Of a stretch of DNA of 64,000 bases, positions 1-7,968 are shown one piece after another. The position numbers and the translations under genes are program-made. Within the stretch, counting starts at the first letter, position 1, and each line of letters begins with the position of its first letter. The notes beneath the pieces are model-generated. The model was not told the DNA's origin. It was given only the letters and a program-made list of their open reading frames with translations, and did not search any database. Location of the stretch: assembly GCF_001512295.1 (NCBI RefSeq), contig NZ_LNUP01000015.1, positions 529,058-593,057 of the forward strand, given 5' to 3'. This DNA comes from Pseudomonas sp. EpS/L25. Its GTDB lineage: Bacteria > Pseudomonadota > Gammaproteobacteria > Pseudomonadales > Pseudomonadaceae.

Positions 1-452
1 CCTTCGGCGAGCAGGGTGCAGGCTTCCAGCACCGCGTGTTCGAGGCCGTCGCGGCCGGTGGCCAGGGCGTTCATCTCGCTGTGATCGCCCCGCAGGATCG
101 ACCACTGGCCGATGATGGCGTTGTGCACCGAGAGACTGAATTGCGTGGGGGAGAGCGGTTCGCCGCGGGCCAGTTCCTGGAGAATGGCCAGGGTACGCGG
201 CGTTTCACCGTGGCGCGAGGCGAAGATCAGCGGCAGCGGCGCGCCATGGGCGTCGGCCAGCGGCCAGGCCACCTGGAAGGTCATGCGCGCCAGCCGGCTC
301 AGGCGACGGCGCTGCATGGCCGGCAGGAAGCTGGCGTCGGGCTGGCTGCCATCGTCCGCCGGACGCCAGGGCGCGGCGCACCACTGCCGCCAGGCGTCCT
401 GGTCGATGAGACCAGGCGCCCAGGCGCGCCAATCGCTGATCTGGAAGTGCAT
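1..452 (-). CDS. Beta-ketoacyl synthase-like protein of an aryl polyene cluster (partial)
   Basis: The first 150 residues can be read from an ATG at 452; the gene runs off the left edge. They match the N-terminal ketoacyl-synthase-like family (Ketoacyl-synt_2) found at the start of aryl polyene (xanthomonadin-like pigment) clusters: an opening with DWRAWAPG, and a core with SPTQFSLSVHNAIIGQWSI followed by NALATGRDGLEHAVLEA. Such proteins act with acyl carrier proteins in building the polyene chain. The rest of the pigment cluster would lie to the left, outside the window. A good sigma-70-like promoter sits 85 bases upstream. No strong ribosome site is visible, so the exact start is slightly uncertain. 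Confidence 0.75.
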   Translation of the reverse strand, partial: MHFQISDWRAWAPGLIDQDAWRQWCAAPWRPADDGSQPDASFLPAMQRRRLSRLARMTFQVAWPLADAHGAPLPLIFASRHGETPRTLAILQELARGEPLSPTQFSLSVHNAIIGQWSILRGDHSEMNALATGRDGLEHAVLEACTLLAE

Positions 453-536
453 GTTCACGGCTGAATCTACCCCGGAGCCTACCTGCTTGCCGTTCATCTA
501 TCCCTGATGAGCAGGGTACTGCAGCGTTCGCCGCGC

Positions 537-565
537 ATTATCCAAACGGCTACACACCTAGGCAA
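537..565 (-). promoter_or_regulatory. Candidate sigma-70 promoter for the aryl polyene gene
   Basis: Reading the minus strand, TTGCCT (565-560) is followed by a 17-base spacer and GATAAT (542-537). The spacing is ideal and the -10 box differs from consensus at one base. It would give a leader of roughly 75-80 bases before the ATG at 452. Bases 566-740, further upstream, show no gene or repeat I recognise. Confidence 0.5.
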
Positions 566-740
566 ACATTTGCATGAACTTTGCGAAGGGGGTGCAGTCG
601 CCGGCGTTGAGTCTGGGACAGGCTAGCCTGGCTGGGGCATCGGAGCCCCTGGCAAGGGCACGAAACGCCGCTCCGTGCGACGAGCGGCAATCAGGGAAGG
701 ATATAGACGGTGATGAGATCGCTCTCAGCTGCCTGCTCTA

Positions 741-873
741 TCGCGGCCACGGCGGTCCGCCGATGCGGCCGCTCCTACAGTCGTGCCTGAACCTGTAGGA
801 GCGGCCCATGGCCGCGATCAAGGTATCGATATTCTGGAGGTACAGCCCTATTGGCGGACCGCCATGGCCGCGA
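741..873. repeat. REP/REPIN cluster
   Basis: Two inverted REP-type units face each other: 741-780 ends in GCTCCTACAG and 793-817 begins CTGTAGGAGCGGCC, separated by a 12-base spacer, which is the REPIN arrangement. A third half-unit, GGCGGACCGCCATGGCCGCG, lies at about 853-872. The same units recur near 10.4 and 27.5 kb. In Pseudomonas such units are dispersed by RAYT transposases; none is encoded here. Confidence 0.8.
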
Positions 874-888
874 AAGCCATACCTGCGG

Positions 889-1258
889 CAGCACCGTAGC
901 GTGGAAAACGGCGCAGCCTTTTCCACGGGGAGTTCGCCGCTGGGGGTTCCCTCACCCCAGCCCTCTCCCGGAGGGAGAGAGGGCGCTTCGAGCGGACATT
1001 CATCTTCGGTGGCTCAGGCATAAGACAGTCGCTCCTACGGTGAGGGTGCAGCACCGTAGCGTGGAAAACGGCGCAGCCTTTTCCACGGGGAGTTCGCCGC
1101 TGGAGTTTCCCTCACCCCAGCCCTCTCCCGGAGGGAGAGGGGGCGCTTCGAGCGGACATTCGCCTTCGGTGGCTCAGGCGATAAGACAGTCGCTCCTACG
1201 GTGAGGGTGCAGCACCGTAGCGTGGAAAACGGCGCAGCCTTTTCCACTGGGGAATTCG
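889..1258. repeat. Tandem repeat of about 160 bp, 2.3 copies
   Basis: The unit beginning GCACCGTAGCGTGG starts at 891, 1051 and 1212, so the period is 160-161 bases; the third copy breaks off near 1250. Each full unit carries a GTGGAAAA...TTTTCCAC hairpin (901-926, 1061-1086, 1222-1247), a CCCTCACCCCAG...GGGAGAG hairpin (949-984, 1109-1144) and a CGCTCCTACGGTGAGGG tail. The unit is therefore a composite of two smaller repeats that also occur singly elsewhere in the window, duplicated in place. It lies just downstream of the MFS gene. Confidence 0.85.
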
Positions 1259-1271
1259 GTTCCAGGGCCTC

Positions 1272-2549
1272 TCACACCGCCGGCAAGGGCTGCAACTTCG
1301 CCAGGCGCACGGCCACGGCCAGGGCGGCCAGCAACAGGGCGCCGATGAACAGGCCCACGCCGGTCCAGCCACCCAGGTGCCAGCAGAAACCACCCAGGGT
1401 ACCGGCCACGCTGGAGCCGGCGTAGTAGCTGAACAGATAGAGGGACGAGGCCTGGCCCCGGGCCTGGCGGGCCCGGCGACCGACCCAGCTGCTGGCCACC
1501 GAATGGGCACCGAAGAAGCCGAAGGTGAACAGCAGCATGCCCGGCAGCACCAGCCACAGCGGCGTGAACAGGGTCAGCAGCAGACCGCCCAGCTTGAGCA
1601 CGATGGCCGCGGCGAACACCCGCCGCCGGCCGAAGCGATCGGCCAGGCTGCCGAACTTGGCCGAGCTATAGATGCCCGCCAGATAGACCAGCGACAGGAC
1701 GCCGATCCAGGCCTGGCTCAGGTGATAGGGCTCGGCCAGCAGGCGATAGGCGATGTAGTTGAACAGGGTGACGAAGGCGCCCATCAGCAGGAAGGCCTCC
1801 AGGAACAGCCAGGGCAGGCCGGCATCGCGAAAGTGCAGGGCATAGCCGGCGAGCAGGCTGCGCGGCCGCAAGGGGCGCGGCTGGAAGCGCTTCGAGGCCG
1901 GCAGGCTGCGCTTGAACAGCACCGCCGCCACCAGGGCCAGCACCCCCAGGGCGCCGAGGGCGATGCGCCAGGAGACGAAATCCACCAGGACCCCGCTGAT
2001 CAACCGGCCCGACATCCCGCCCAGGGCGTTGCCGCTGATATAGAGGCCCATGGCATAGCCCAGATGCTCGGGGTGCACCTCCTCGGCCAGGTAGGTCATG
2101 GCCACCGCCGCCACGCCGGCCAGCGACAGCCCCACCAGGGCGCGGGTCACCAGGATGCCGTCCCAGGTCGGCATCAGGGCGCTGAGCAGGGTGAAGCCGC
2201 CCGCGGCGAACAGCGCATAGACCATCACCGACTTGCGCCCGATGGCATCGGAAATCGGCCCGGTCACCAGCAGTCCGCACGCCATCAGCCCCGTAGCCAG
2301 GGACAGCGACAGACTGCTGGCCGCGGCGGTGAGGCCGAAGGCCTGGGAAAAGATCGGCATCAGCGGCTGCACGCAATAGAGCAGGGCGAAGGTGGCGAAG
2401 CCGCCACAGAACAGCGCCAGGGCGGTGCGCAGGAACTGCGGCGTGCCCTTCTCGATGAAGGCGGCGGGTTCGTGCTGCGCCTCGTTGGCAGCCGGGCGGC
2501 TTTCCAGGGCGGGGGCGGGCGGCGTGGCGGACGACCGGGACGTGTTCAC
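1272..2549 (-). CDS. MFS transporter (YnfM-like efflux family)
   Basis: A 425-residue major facilitator with twelve predicted membrane segments after a proline/alanine-rich cytoplasmic N-tail of about 35 residues. The signature GPISDAIGRKSVMVY between helices 2 and 3, and LADRFGRRR in the second half, mark a proton-driven drug or metabolite exporter of the YnfM/arabinose-efflux type. The start is GTG at 2549 with GAGG five bases upstream. It is divergent from a LysR regulator that probably controls it, as is usual for ynfM-like genes. The substrate cannot be read from the sequence. Confidence 0.85.
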   Translation of the reverse strand: MNTSRSSATPPAPALESRPAANEAQHEPAAFIEKGTPQFLRTALALFCGGFATFALLYCVQPLMPIFSQAFGLTAAASSLSLSLATGLMACGLLVTGPISDAIGRKSVMVYALFAAGGFTLLSALMPTWDGILVTRALVGLSLAGVAAVAMTYLAEEVHPEHLGYAMGLYISGNALGGMSGRLISGVLVDFVSWRIALGALGVLALVAAVLFKRSLPASKRFQPRPLRPRSLLAGYALHFRDAGLPWLFLEAFLLMGAFVTLFNYIAYRLLAEPYHLSQAWIGVLSLVYLAGIYSSAKFGSLADRFGRRRVFAAAIVLKLGGLLLTLFTPLWLVLPGMLLFTFGFFGAHSVASSWVGRRARQARGQASSLYLFSYYAGSSVAGTLGGFCWHLGGWTGVGLFIGALLLAALAVAVRLAKLQPLPAV

Positions 2550-2669
2550 GGATACCTCGGTGCTGGGTCGGGTTACGGATCTGACCGCTACACCCTAGGC
2601 TGGTAGCTGCCATACATCCAATATATTGTTCGTCTCGATTGATAGGTTTTACGACTCGATGGAGACGGC
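2550..2669. promoter_or_regulatory. Shared divergent control region, MFS/LysR
   Basis: This gap of 120 bases carries an AT-rich stretch at about 2611-2655 (ATACATCCAATATATTG and following) in otherwise GC-rich DNA. It is the likely LysR-binding and promoter segment for both genes. The LysR gene has GGAGA eight bases before its ATG. Confidence 0.4.
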
Positions 2670-3554
2670 ATGGAACTGCGGCATCTGAGGTATTTCGTGG
2701 CGGTGGCCGAGGAGCTGCACTTCGGCCGCGCGGCCGAGCGCCTGAACATCTCCCAGCCGCCGCTGAGCCAGCAGATCCAGGCGCTGGAAGCCGAGCTGGA
2801 TACCCGCCTGCTGGAGCGTACCAACCGACGCGTCGCCCTCACCGAGGCCGGCCGGCTGTTCCTCGACGAAGCTCGCCAGATCCTCGCGGCCAGCGAGCGC
2901 GCCGCCGAACGGGTCCGCCGCGCCGGCCGCGGCGAGACGGGGCAGCTGCAGGTGGGCTTCAGCGCCTCCTCGCCCTTCGTCGCCACCATCCCCAAGACCC
3001 TGTTCGCCTATCGCCGCGCCTATCCCGAGGTACACCTGCAACTGCAGGAGATGAGCAGCCGCGAACAGATCGACGCCATGCTCGCCGGCAACCTGCAGAT
3101 CGGCCTGATCCGCCCCATCGAACTGCCGGATTCCCTGGTGGCGGTCGAACTCTTCCGCGAACCCTTGGTGGTTGCCCTGCGCCACGACCATCCCCTGGCC
3201 CGGCAGGGCACAGGGCCCTTGCCCATGGCCGCCCTCGCCGAAGAGCCCTTCGTCTACTTTCCACGCACCTATGGCACCGGCCTCTACGAACAGGTCCACG
3301 GCCTCGCCGCCCGCGCCGGCTTCACCCCGCGCATCGTCCAGGAGGCCAGCGAAGTCCTCATCATCCTCGGCCTGGTCGCCGCCGGCCTCGGCATCACCGT
3401 GCTGCCCGCCACCTACCAGCGCACCCAGATGGAGGGGCTGGTGTATCGGGAGCTGGATGACCCGGATGCGACCTCGGCGGTGTGGTTGCTCAGGCGCCGG
3501 GATGAGGTGTCGCCGCAGGCGGAGGCGTTTGTGAGTATTTTGTTGAGAAATTAA
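2670..3554 (+). CDS. LysR-family transcriptional regulator
   Basis: A 294-residue LysR-type regulator. Residues 1-60 form the winged helix-turn-helix (ELRHLRYFVAVAEELHFGRA, then LNISQPPLSQQIQALE); the rest is the periplasmic-binding-protein-like effector domain. Full length for the family. It is divergent from the MFS exporter 120 bases away, so it most likely activates that gene in response to an unknown small molecule. The last few codons drift to lower GC, next to the AT-rich block that follows. Confidence 0.92.
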   Translation: MELRHLRYFVAVAEELHFGRAAERLNISQPPLSQQIQALEAELDTRLLERTNRRVALTEAGRLFLDEARQILAASERAAERVRRAGRGETGQLQVGFSASSPFVATIPKTLFAYRRAYPEVHLQLQEMSSREQIDAMLAGNLQIGLIRPIELPDSLVAVELFREPLVVALRHDHPLARQGTGPLPMAALAEEPFVYFPRTYGTGLYEQVHGLAARAGFTPRIVQEASEVLIILGLVAAGLGITVLPATYQRTQMEGLVYRELDDPDATSAVWLLRRRDEVSPQAEAFVSILLRN

Positions 3555-3591
3555 AGATCGAATCTAACTGTTTATAAGGGGGTTTAAGAGA

Positions 3592-4260
3592 TTATTTTCT
3601 TGATTCTTCAAATGCGGACATTAGTTCCGTTAATTCGTCCTCTGAGTATTTAATGGCTGTAAAATATGGTAAAACTTCCTCGATGAAAAGCTGGAAAGAT
3701 TTCCAGCTCAAATATAAGAACACTAAAATTCCTGCAGTGGCGGTAGTGCAGTTAATTGAATTTACTTTTAATCCTATGAGGCTGCTGATTGATATGCAAA
3801 GGCATATTTCAGACAAGCTATTTAATCGCTTTAGTTTTCTCTGATTCGTAGATAGCTTTTCACGAGCGTTTTCAGCTAGAAATTTTTTTGTTTCTGTATT
3901 TTTGTTTTTTAAGAATTTAAATGTAATTTCTATTATTAGTTGGGTAAAGTCAGATTTAAGTGAAAACAGGTAAAATAAAAATCCAGACAACTTTTTGCAA
4001 GCTGCTGAGGTGAATGCCGCGAAAGCGATAGCTATTAGTATTTGGGATAGTGGTGCGTTTAGTAATATTCCGTTTCCAGTATCAAAGATTTCCTTTAGAC
4101 TTAGTTCTTTGATTGCTTGAAGTAGTGTTTCAAGCTTTGTTTTGTAAAAAGAATGTAGTGCGACTAAAAATAATAGCCAGCAAATTATATTTGATAGAGA
4201 GAATTTATATTCGATCTCTTCCGCGTAACGAGCTTGGCAATACTCTATTAATTTATCCAT
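3592..4260 (-). CDS. Hypothetical multi-pass membrane protein of an AT-rich cassette
   Basis: I do not recognise this 222-residue protein. It has about four hydrophobic segments (near residues 22-40, 66-95, 148-165 and 172-190) and a lysine-rich middle (LKNKNTETKKF). The gene is strikingly AT-rich against its surroundings and uses rare A/T-ending codons, a sign of recent transfer. Its ATG overlaps the TAA of the gene before it (TAATG), so the two are translationally coupled. A membrane protein placed last behind a soluble partner and a helicase would fit a membrane effector in a defence module; that is inference only. Confidence 0.7.
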   Translation of the reverse strand: MDKLIEYCQARYAEEIEYKFSLSNIICWLLFLVALHSFYKTKLETLLQAIKELSLKEIFDTGNGILLNAPLSQILIAIAFAAFTSAACKKLSGFLFYLFSLKSDFTQLIIEITFKFLKNKNTETKKFLAENAREKLSTNQRKLKRLNSLSEICLCISISSLIGLKVNSINCTTATAGILVFLYLSWKSFQLFIEEVLPYFTAIKYSEDELTELMSAFEESRK

Positions 4261-5111
4261 TATGCTAGGCCGATAAAGAAGACATCGCCGCCCTTGAAGT
4301 CATAAGTTCCTCCTTCGTAGATAGGGCTTCCATAGAAGCGCATTGGCGTTTTTATCCCAAGGAATGGCTTTATTTTTTCAAATGAATCATCCCCAGCAAA
4401 AGTCATTTTTATGTCTTTTTCTGTGACTAAGTTATGTATTCTGGCCGATTTGTTTTTAGCGTCTAGCTCCAAAACATTTGCGCTAAAAACTAAAGGGTCA
4501 CCGAGGCTTCTTTTTGATATAAAAGAGTGAAAATTTTCGCTTTGTATTCGGTTGAATCTAAATTTAGAGCTTTTTTCTCCATCTATGAATAATTCGATCG
4601 TACTTCGTCCTGCGTTTGGTGTTCTTATAACTCCAGCAAGTAGGTCGATTTCTTTGTTTATCGCTCTGTCTCCATAAGGTAGTTGTGATGCTGTTGGTAT
4701 ATAATCTTCTAGTTCGGTAGGTTCGATTATTCCTTTCGAGATTTGCTCTTTTCTTAAGTCGGATTGTTGGGCGAGAGAGCCGGCAGTAGCTAGTGCTTTT
4801 GATTTGGATTTTTCAATGGCTGGTGTTATAGCGTCCACGACTCTTTTTAGGGTTTTCTTTAACTTGGGGCTGTCGTTGACAAAATCAATTATGTATCCTC
4901 CCTCCTGGGGCGGGTTAGCCCATAGTTCGGTATCTTCGTAGTCTTCATGTTTTAATCGTGCATTTTTCCACACTTCGCCATATTTGACGTCGAGATGAGC
5001 TCTGTTAATGGCCGCTTGTAAGTGTGTTAGGCTTGTGCCAAGGGTTCTTAGCGAAATTGAGTGGTTGTGCTTGGTTATGTCGCCTTCGAAATGTAGTAAT
5101 ATTTTTGCCAT
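4260..5111 (-). CDS. Hypothetical protein coupled to NERD helicase and membrane protein
   Basis: An AT-rich gene for a 283-residue soluble protein with no signal peptide or membrane segment. The N-terminus contains HFEGDITKHNHSISLRTLG; the middle has a charged helical run (KKTLKRVVDAITPAIEKSKS); the C-terminus is beta-rich and ends in GGDVFFIGLA. I recall similar hypothetical proteins in other bacteria but know no function. It starts 11 bases after the helicase stop and its TAA overlaps the next ATG, so the three genes look like one operon. Its base composition marks it as acquired together with the 222-residue membrane protein. Confidence 0.75.
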   Translation of the reverse strand: MAKILLHFEGDITKHNHSISLRTLGTSLTHLQAAINRAHLDVKYGEVWKNARLKHEDYEDTELWANPPQEGGYIIDFVNDSPKLKKTLKRVVDAITPAIEKSKSKALATAGSLAQQSDLRKEQISKGIIEPTELEDYIPTASQLPYGDRAINKEIDLLAGVIRTPNAGRSTIELFIDGEKSSKFRFNRIQSENFHSFISKRSLGDPLVFSANVLELDAKNKSARIHNLVTEKDIKMTFAGDDSFEKIKPFLGIKTPMRFYGSPIYEGGTYDFKGGDVFFIGLA

Positions 5112-5122
5112 GGCTTTGTCCG

Positions 5123-6988
5123 CTATTTTCCGATTTTAGAATTACTGCTTTTAATTTGAGATTTTATTTTTTGCGTAAATAGTGACTTCACTTGATACGT
5201 CATCACCAACCGATCAATCGCCCGCGTCATCGCCACATACAGCAACCGTGCCTCATCCGCCTCCGGCTCACCCTGCTTGGGCATTTCGCCTAGTCCGGGA
5301 ATCAATGCCAAACCAAACTCCAGCCCCTTGCTGGAGTGCATGCTGACGATCTTCACGCTGTCTTCGGCGTCGTAGAGTTGGGCGCGGCCCTTGTTGCTGG
5401 CGCCGGAGCGATAGGGAAGGGCGGCCTTCTTGAGTTCGTATTCGGCCTGGTAGGCCTGGCTGGTGCTGCGGTAGAGGATGGCCATGTCGCTGAGCGGGCG
5501 TCCGGCTGCCTGTTCGTCGCGAATGCGGGCGATGAGCAGGTCCCATTCTTCGCGGTCGCTACCGCACTGGATGAGTTCGGGGAAGGGCCCGCGGCGGCCG
5601 GCGCTTTCCGGGGCGATCAGGGGCACGCCGTCTTCGCTGGCGTCGCGGCTGGTCAGCAGTTCGGTGGCGAAGGCGCGGGCGACGGCAAGGATCTCCACCG
5701 TGTTGCGGTAGTTGAGCTTGAGGATGGTGGTACGGCCCTGGGCCTGGATGCCGACGCTGGCGAAGCTGAAGTCCAGCGCCTTCTTGCCGCCCTTGCCGCG
5801 GTAGATGGCCTGGGCGTCGTCATAGAGCACCAGCAGCGACTGGGTGCTGGGATCGACCATCTGCACCACCAGCTTGAACCACTCGGGGGCGAAGTCGTGG
5901 CCTTCGTCGATGAGCACGGCGCTGTATTGGCCGCGGGGAATCTGGCCGCGGTCGACGCCGTCGATGGTGCGCAGTACGTATTGCTCCATCTTGGCCGCCA
6001 CCGGCAGGCGGTGATCCGGCTTGTCCACTTGGTAGGCGGTGAGCATCTCGGCGCACCAGGCGTGGAAGTTCTGCACCACCACCCGCTCGCCCAGGCCCTT
6101 CTGCTCGATCACCTGGCGCAGGCGCCCGGCCAGGGACTTGTTGTAGCAGAGCACCAGGATGGGTTTGACCGAGACCTTGGCCAGATGGGCGCAGCGATAG
6201 CCGAGGATCATGGTCTTGCCGCTGCCGGCGGCCCCATGGATGACCCGGTGGCCATCGCCCAGGGAGCGGGCCAGTTGTTCCTGCTGCAGGTCCATGACCT
6301 TGATCAGGCTGGGCAGCGGCGCCTCGGCGGCATCGAACAGGCCGAATTGACCGGGCTGGCTGCTGACACGCACCTCGGGGAACAGGTGGTAGCGCACCCT
6401 ATCGATCTGCGGCAGGGTGAGGGCGCAAGGAAAGACATGGGGAAACATGTCCCAGAGGCGCTGCTGGAAGGTCTCGGGGTCGGCGGATTCGGTCATCTCG
6501 TCCTGGCAGATGACCCGCTGGGGAGCGAGGACATCGCCCAGGTTGGCCTGCTCGAACTGGCGACGGGTGATGCCAGTGAGCACCACGCCCCAGCCCCAGG
6601 GCATGATCAGTTCGCCTGGACGCGGCGAGGTCCGATCCTGGCGGAGCAGGGGGTCTTTCTTCAGGACACCGGTGACCTCCAGCACGCAGACGCGGGCCTG
6701 GAGGAAGGGGTTGACCTGGGTCTTGAGTCCGTCTTGCGTATGCAGCCGGACTTCGTTCGGCGTGATGGACGCCAGGGTGTCCAGCTTCCAGTCCTTGACC
6801 TCCAGCACCAGGACGCCGCGCCGGGGATGCAGGACGACGAAGTCGGGATACCGCGAACGGGGGCCAAGCGGGACGTTGCTCCAGCAGAGGTAGTCGTCTT
6901 CGAGCAGTTTTTCCAGGCGTTCGGCGAAGCGGCGTTCACCGGCGGTATCGAACTGGCATTGGCTGCGAGCGGGGAAGAAGCGGGCCAT
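5123..6988 (-). CDS. NERD domain-containing UvrD-like DNA helicase
   Basis: A 621-residue superfamily 1 helicase. Residues 10-110 are a nuclease-related (NERD) domain with a PD-(D/E)xK core: D49 of PDFVV, then E63 and K65 of LEVKDW. The helicase has Walker A GAAGSGKT (252-259), DEGHD as the DExx box (361-365), SMHSSKGLEF and VAMTRAIDRL. It should unwind or process DNA ends in the cytoplasm, with a possible nuclease activity. Most of the gene is GC-rich, but its last 20 or so codons (lysine/serine-rich tail) are AT-rich like the two following genes, so the composition break lies inside the reading frame. Confidence 0.88.
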   Translation of the reverse strand: MARFFPARSQCQFDTAGERRFAERLEKLLEDDYLCWSNVPLGPRSRYPDFVVLHPRRGVLVLEVKDWKLDTLASITPNEVRLHTQDGLKTQVNPFLQARVCVLEVTGVLKKDPLLRQDRTSPRPGELIMPWGWGVVLTGITRRQFEQANLGDVLAPQRVICQDEMTESADPETFQQRLWDMFPHVFPCALTLPQIDRVRYHLFPEVRVSSQPGQFGLFDAAEAPLPSLIKVMDLQQEQLARSLGDGHRVIHGAAGSGKTMILGYRCAHLAKVSVKPILVLCYNKSLAGRLRQVIEQKGLGERVVVQNFHAWCAEMLTAYQVDKPDHRLPVAAKMEQYVLRTIDGVDRGQIPRGQYSAVLIDEGHDFAPEWFKLVVQMVDPSTQSLLVLYDDAQAIYRGKGGKKALDFSFASVGIQAQGRTTILKLNYRNTVEILAVARAFATELLTSRDASEDGVPLIAPESAGRRGPFPELIQCGSDREEWDLLIARIRDEQAAGRPLSDMAILYRSTSQAYQAEYELKKAALPYRSGASNKGRAQLYDAEDSVKIVSMHSSKGLEFGLALIPGLGEMPKQGEPEADEARLLYVAMTRAIDRLVMTYQVKSLFTQKIKSQIKSSNSKIGK

Positions 6989-7198
6989 CGGTCATCCATT
7001 CCGAGGTGCGGGCAGGGCGGACCAAACCGAGACCTGGCGCACAAAAATCCTTTCGTCATACGTTAGCCAGGCGGGCGAGGCGGGTAAAGCAGGGCAGGGC
7101 TTTTCAGGGGTGATTGGCGCTGTTGGCCGACCGATGGTGGCGGGCAGGTGGCCGGTATTGGGCTGTTTTGGGGGGATAGCGGTACTTCGAGGTTTGGT

Positions 7199-7238
7199 TT
7201 GCCCTCACCCCGGCCCTCTCCCTGGGGGAGAGGGGGCG
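7199..7238. repeat. CT/GA-rich dispersed hairpin repeat
   Basis: A run beginning GCCCTCACCCCGGCCCTCTC is followed by its partial complement GGGGGAGAGGG. The same element is at 949-984, 1109-1144, 27615-27655, 38878-38914 and, shortened, 41063-41091. The rest of the gap 6989-7289 shows nothing else I recognise apart from a likely promoter zone just upstream of the helicase. Confidence 0.7.
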
Positions 7239-7289
7239 TTTGGGTGAGGTGCGTTGCCTTGGGGCGTTGGGCTTCGACGATGGAGCTGT

Positions 7290-7344
7290 CTCAGCCCAAC
7301 CTACGGGTAGCGGGTAGGTTGGGCTGAGCGCAGCGAGGCCCAAC
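7290..7344. terminator. Hairpin repeat downstream of the globin gene
   Basis: CTCAGCCCAACCTAC (7290-7304) pairs perfectly over 15 bases with 7314-7328 around a 9-base loop. The right arm runs on into GTAGGTTGGGCTGAGCGCAG (7314-7333), which folds again as GTTGGGC...GCCCAAC around a GCGCAGCG loop. Lying 16 bases past the globin stop, it could end that transcript, although no T-tract follows on the minus strand. Confidence 0.5.
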
Positions 7345-7359
7345 AGGACCTAGGCCGGC

Positions 7360-7752
7360 TCAGTAGTAGCTGCGCATCACTGCGATCCCTGCCTCCAGCA
7401 CGTCCCGCCATTCCTGGCGCAGCGCTGGAGAGAATTCGGCGTCGTGCTGAGCGAGGGTGGCGAGCAGGCAGTCGACCCAGAGTTCGTAGAGCTCGGTGCC
7501 TATGTCCAGCCGCGCCCGGCAATGGCTTTCGCCAAGCTGGCGCAGCTTGGTAGCGGGCAGGCCGCGGGCCACCAGGACCAGGTTCATGATGCCGTGGCGC
7601 AGCAGCAACCGCTGCGCAGCCATGTCGGTGTGGGCGAATTTCTCCCGGACCCGCGGCGAGCTGGCCTGGAAGCGCTGGTAGAAGTCATCGAAGAAGGCGG
7701 GGCTGGCGCAGCAGCGTCCATAGCTCAGCATCACGTTCTGGGCTGGCAGCAT
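7360..7752 (-). CDS. Single-domain globin
   Basis: A 130-residue haem globin. I take the ATG at 7752, which has AGGGA eight bases upstream, rather than a longer reading frame. A globin core follows, with Phe39 (REKFAHTD) at the CD1 position and the proximal His77 in LGESHCRARLDIG, then a Trp-rich G helix (LYELWVDCLL). Such proteins bind O2 or NO, or act as haem sensors or oxygenases. It is transcribed away from the rhodopsin gene across a shared 216-base gap, so the two may be co-regulated by light or oxygen; that link is inferred from position only. Confidence 0.75.
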   Translation of the reverse strand: MLPAQNVMLSYGRCCASPAFFDDFYQRFQASSPRVREKFAHTDMAAQRLLLRHGIMNLVLVARGLPATKLRQLGESHCRARLDIGTELYELWVDCLLATLAQHDAEFSPALRQEWRDVLEAGIAVMRSYY

Positions 7753-7968
7753 GGGCGGGTCCCTGCGGCAAGAAACGCGACAGGCTGCCCGAGGGGCGCG
7801 AAGGGCGTCTTGATACCGGTCAACGGCGGTCACCGCCAGGCGGCGCTGAAACATTTTGAACCAAATTTCGCGGCGACTTCTCTACCTTAAGCGCAGCGGT
7901 CGTCGTGAAAACCCCAGGGTAGAGAGGGTGGTCGTACCGGTTCGCTCCCATCGCCTTTGGAGACTTCC
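7753..7968. promoter_or_regulatory. Divergent globin/rhodopsin control region
   Basis: The gap contains a perfect small palindrome GGCGGTCACCGCC (about 7825-7837) and a longer-range pair TCTCTACC (7879-7886) / GGTAGAGA (7918-7925) that could form a leader stem before the rhodopsin gene. TTGGAGA at 7957-7963 is the rhodopsin ribosome site. No confident -35/-10 pair stands out, so an alternative sigma factor is possible. Confidence 0.35.

Noticed and set aside
741-873. CRISPR-like array
   Set aside because: The repeats are inverted REP units with irregular spacing, not direct repeats with regular spacers; no cas gene is present.
5336-7066. 576-codon plus-strand frame opposite the helicase gene
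   Set aside because: The minus-strand product has complete helicase motifs; the plus frame has none.
7957-7968. TTG start four codons upstream for the rhodopsin
   Set aside because: The TTG lies in the ribosome-binding sequence itself; the ATG at 7969 is properly spaced and gives the usual N-terminus.
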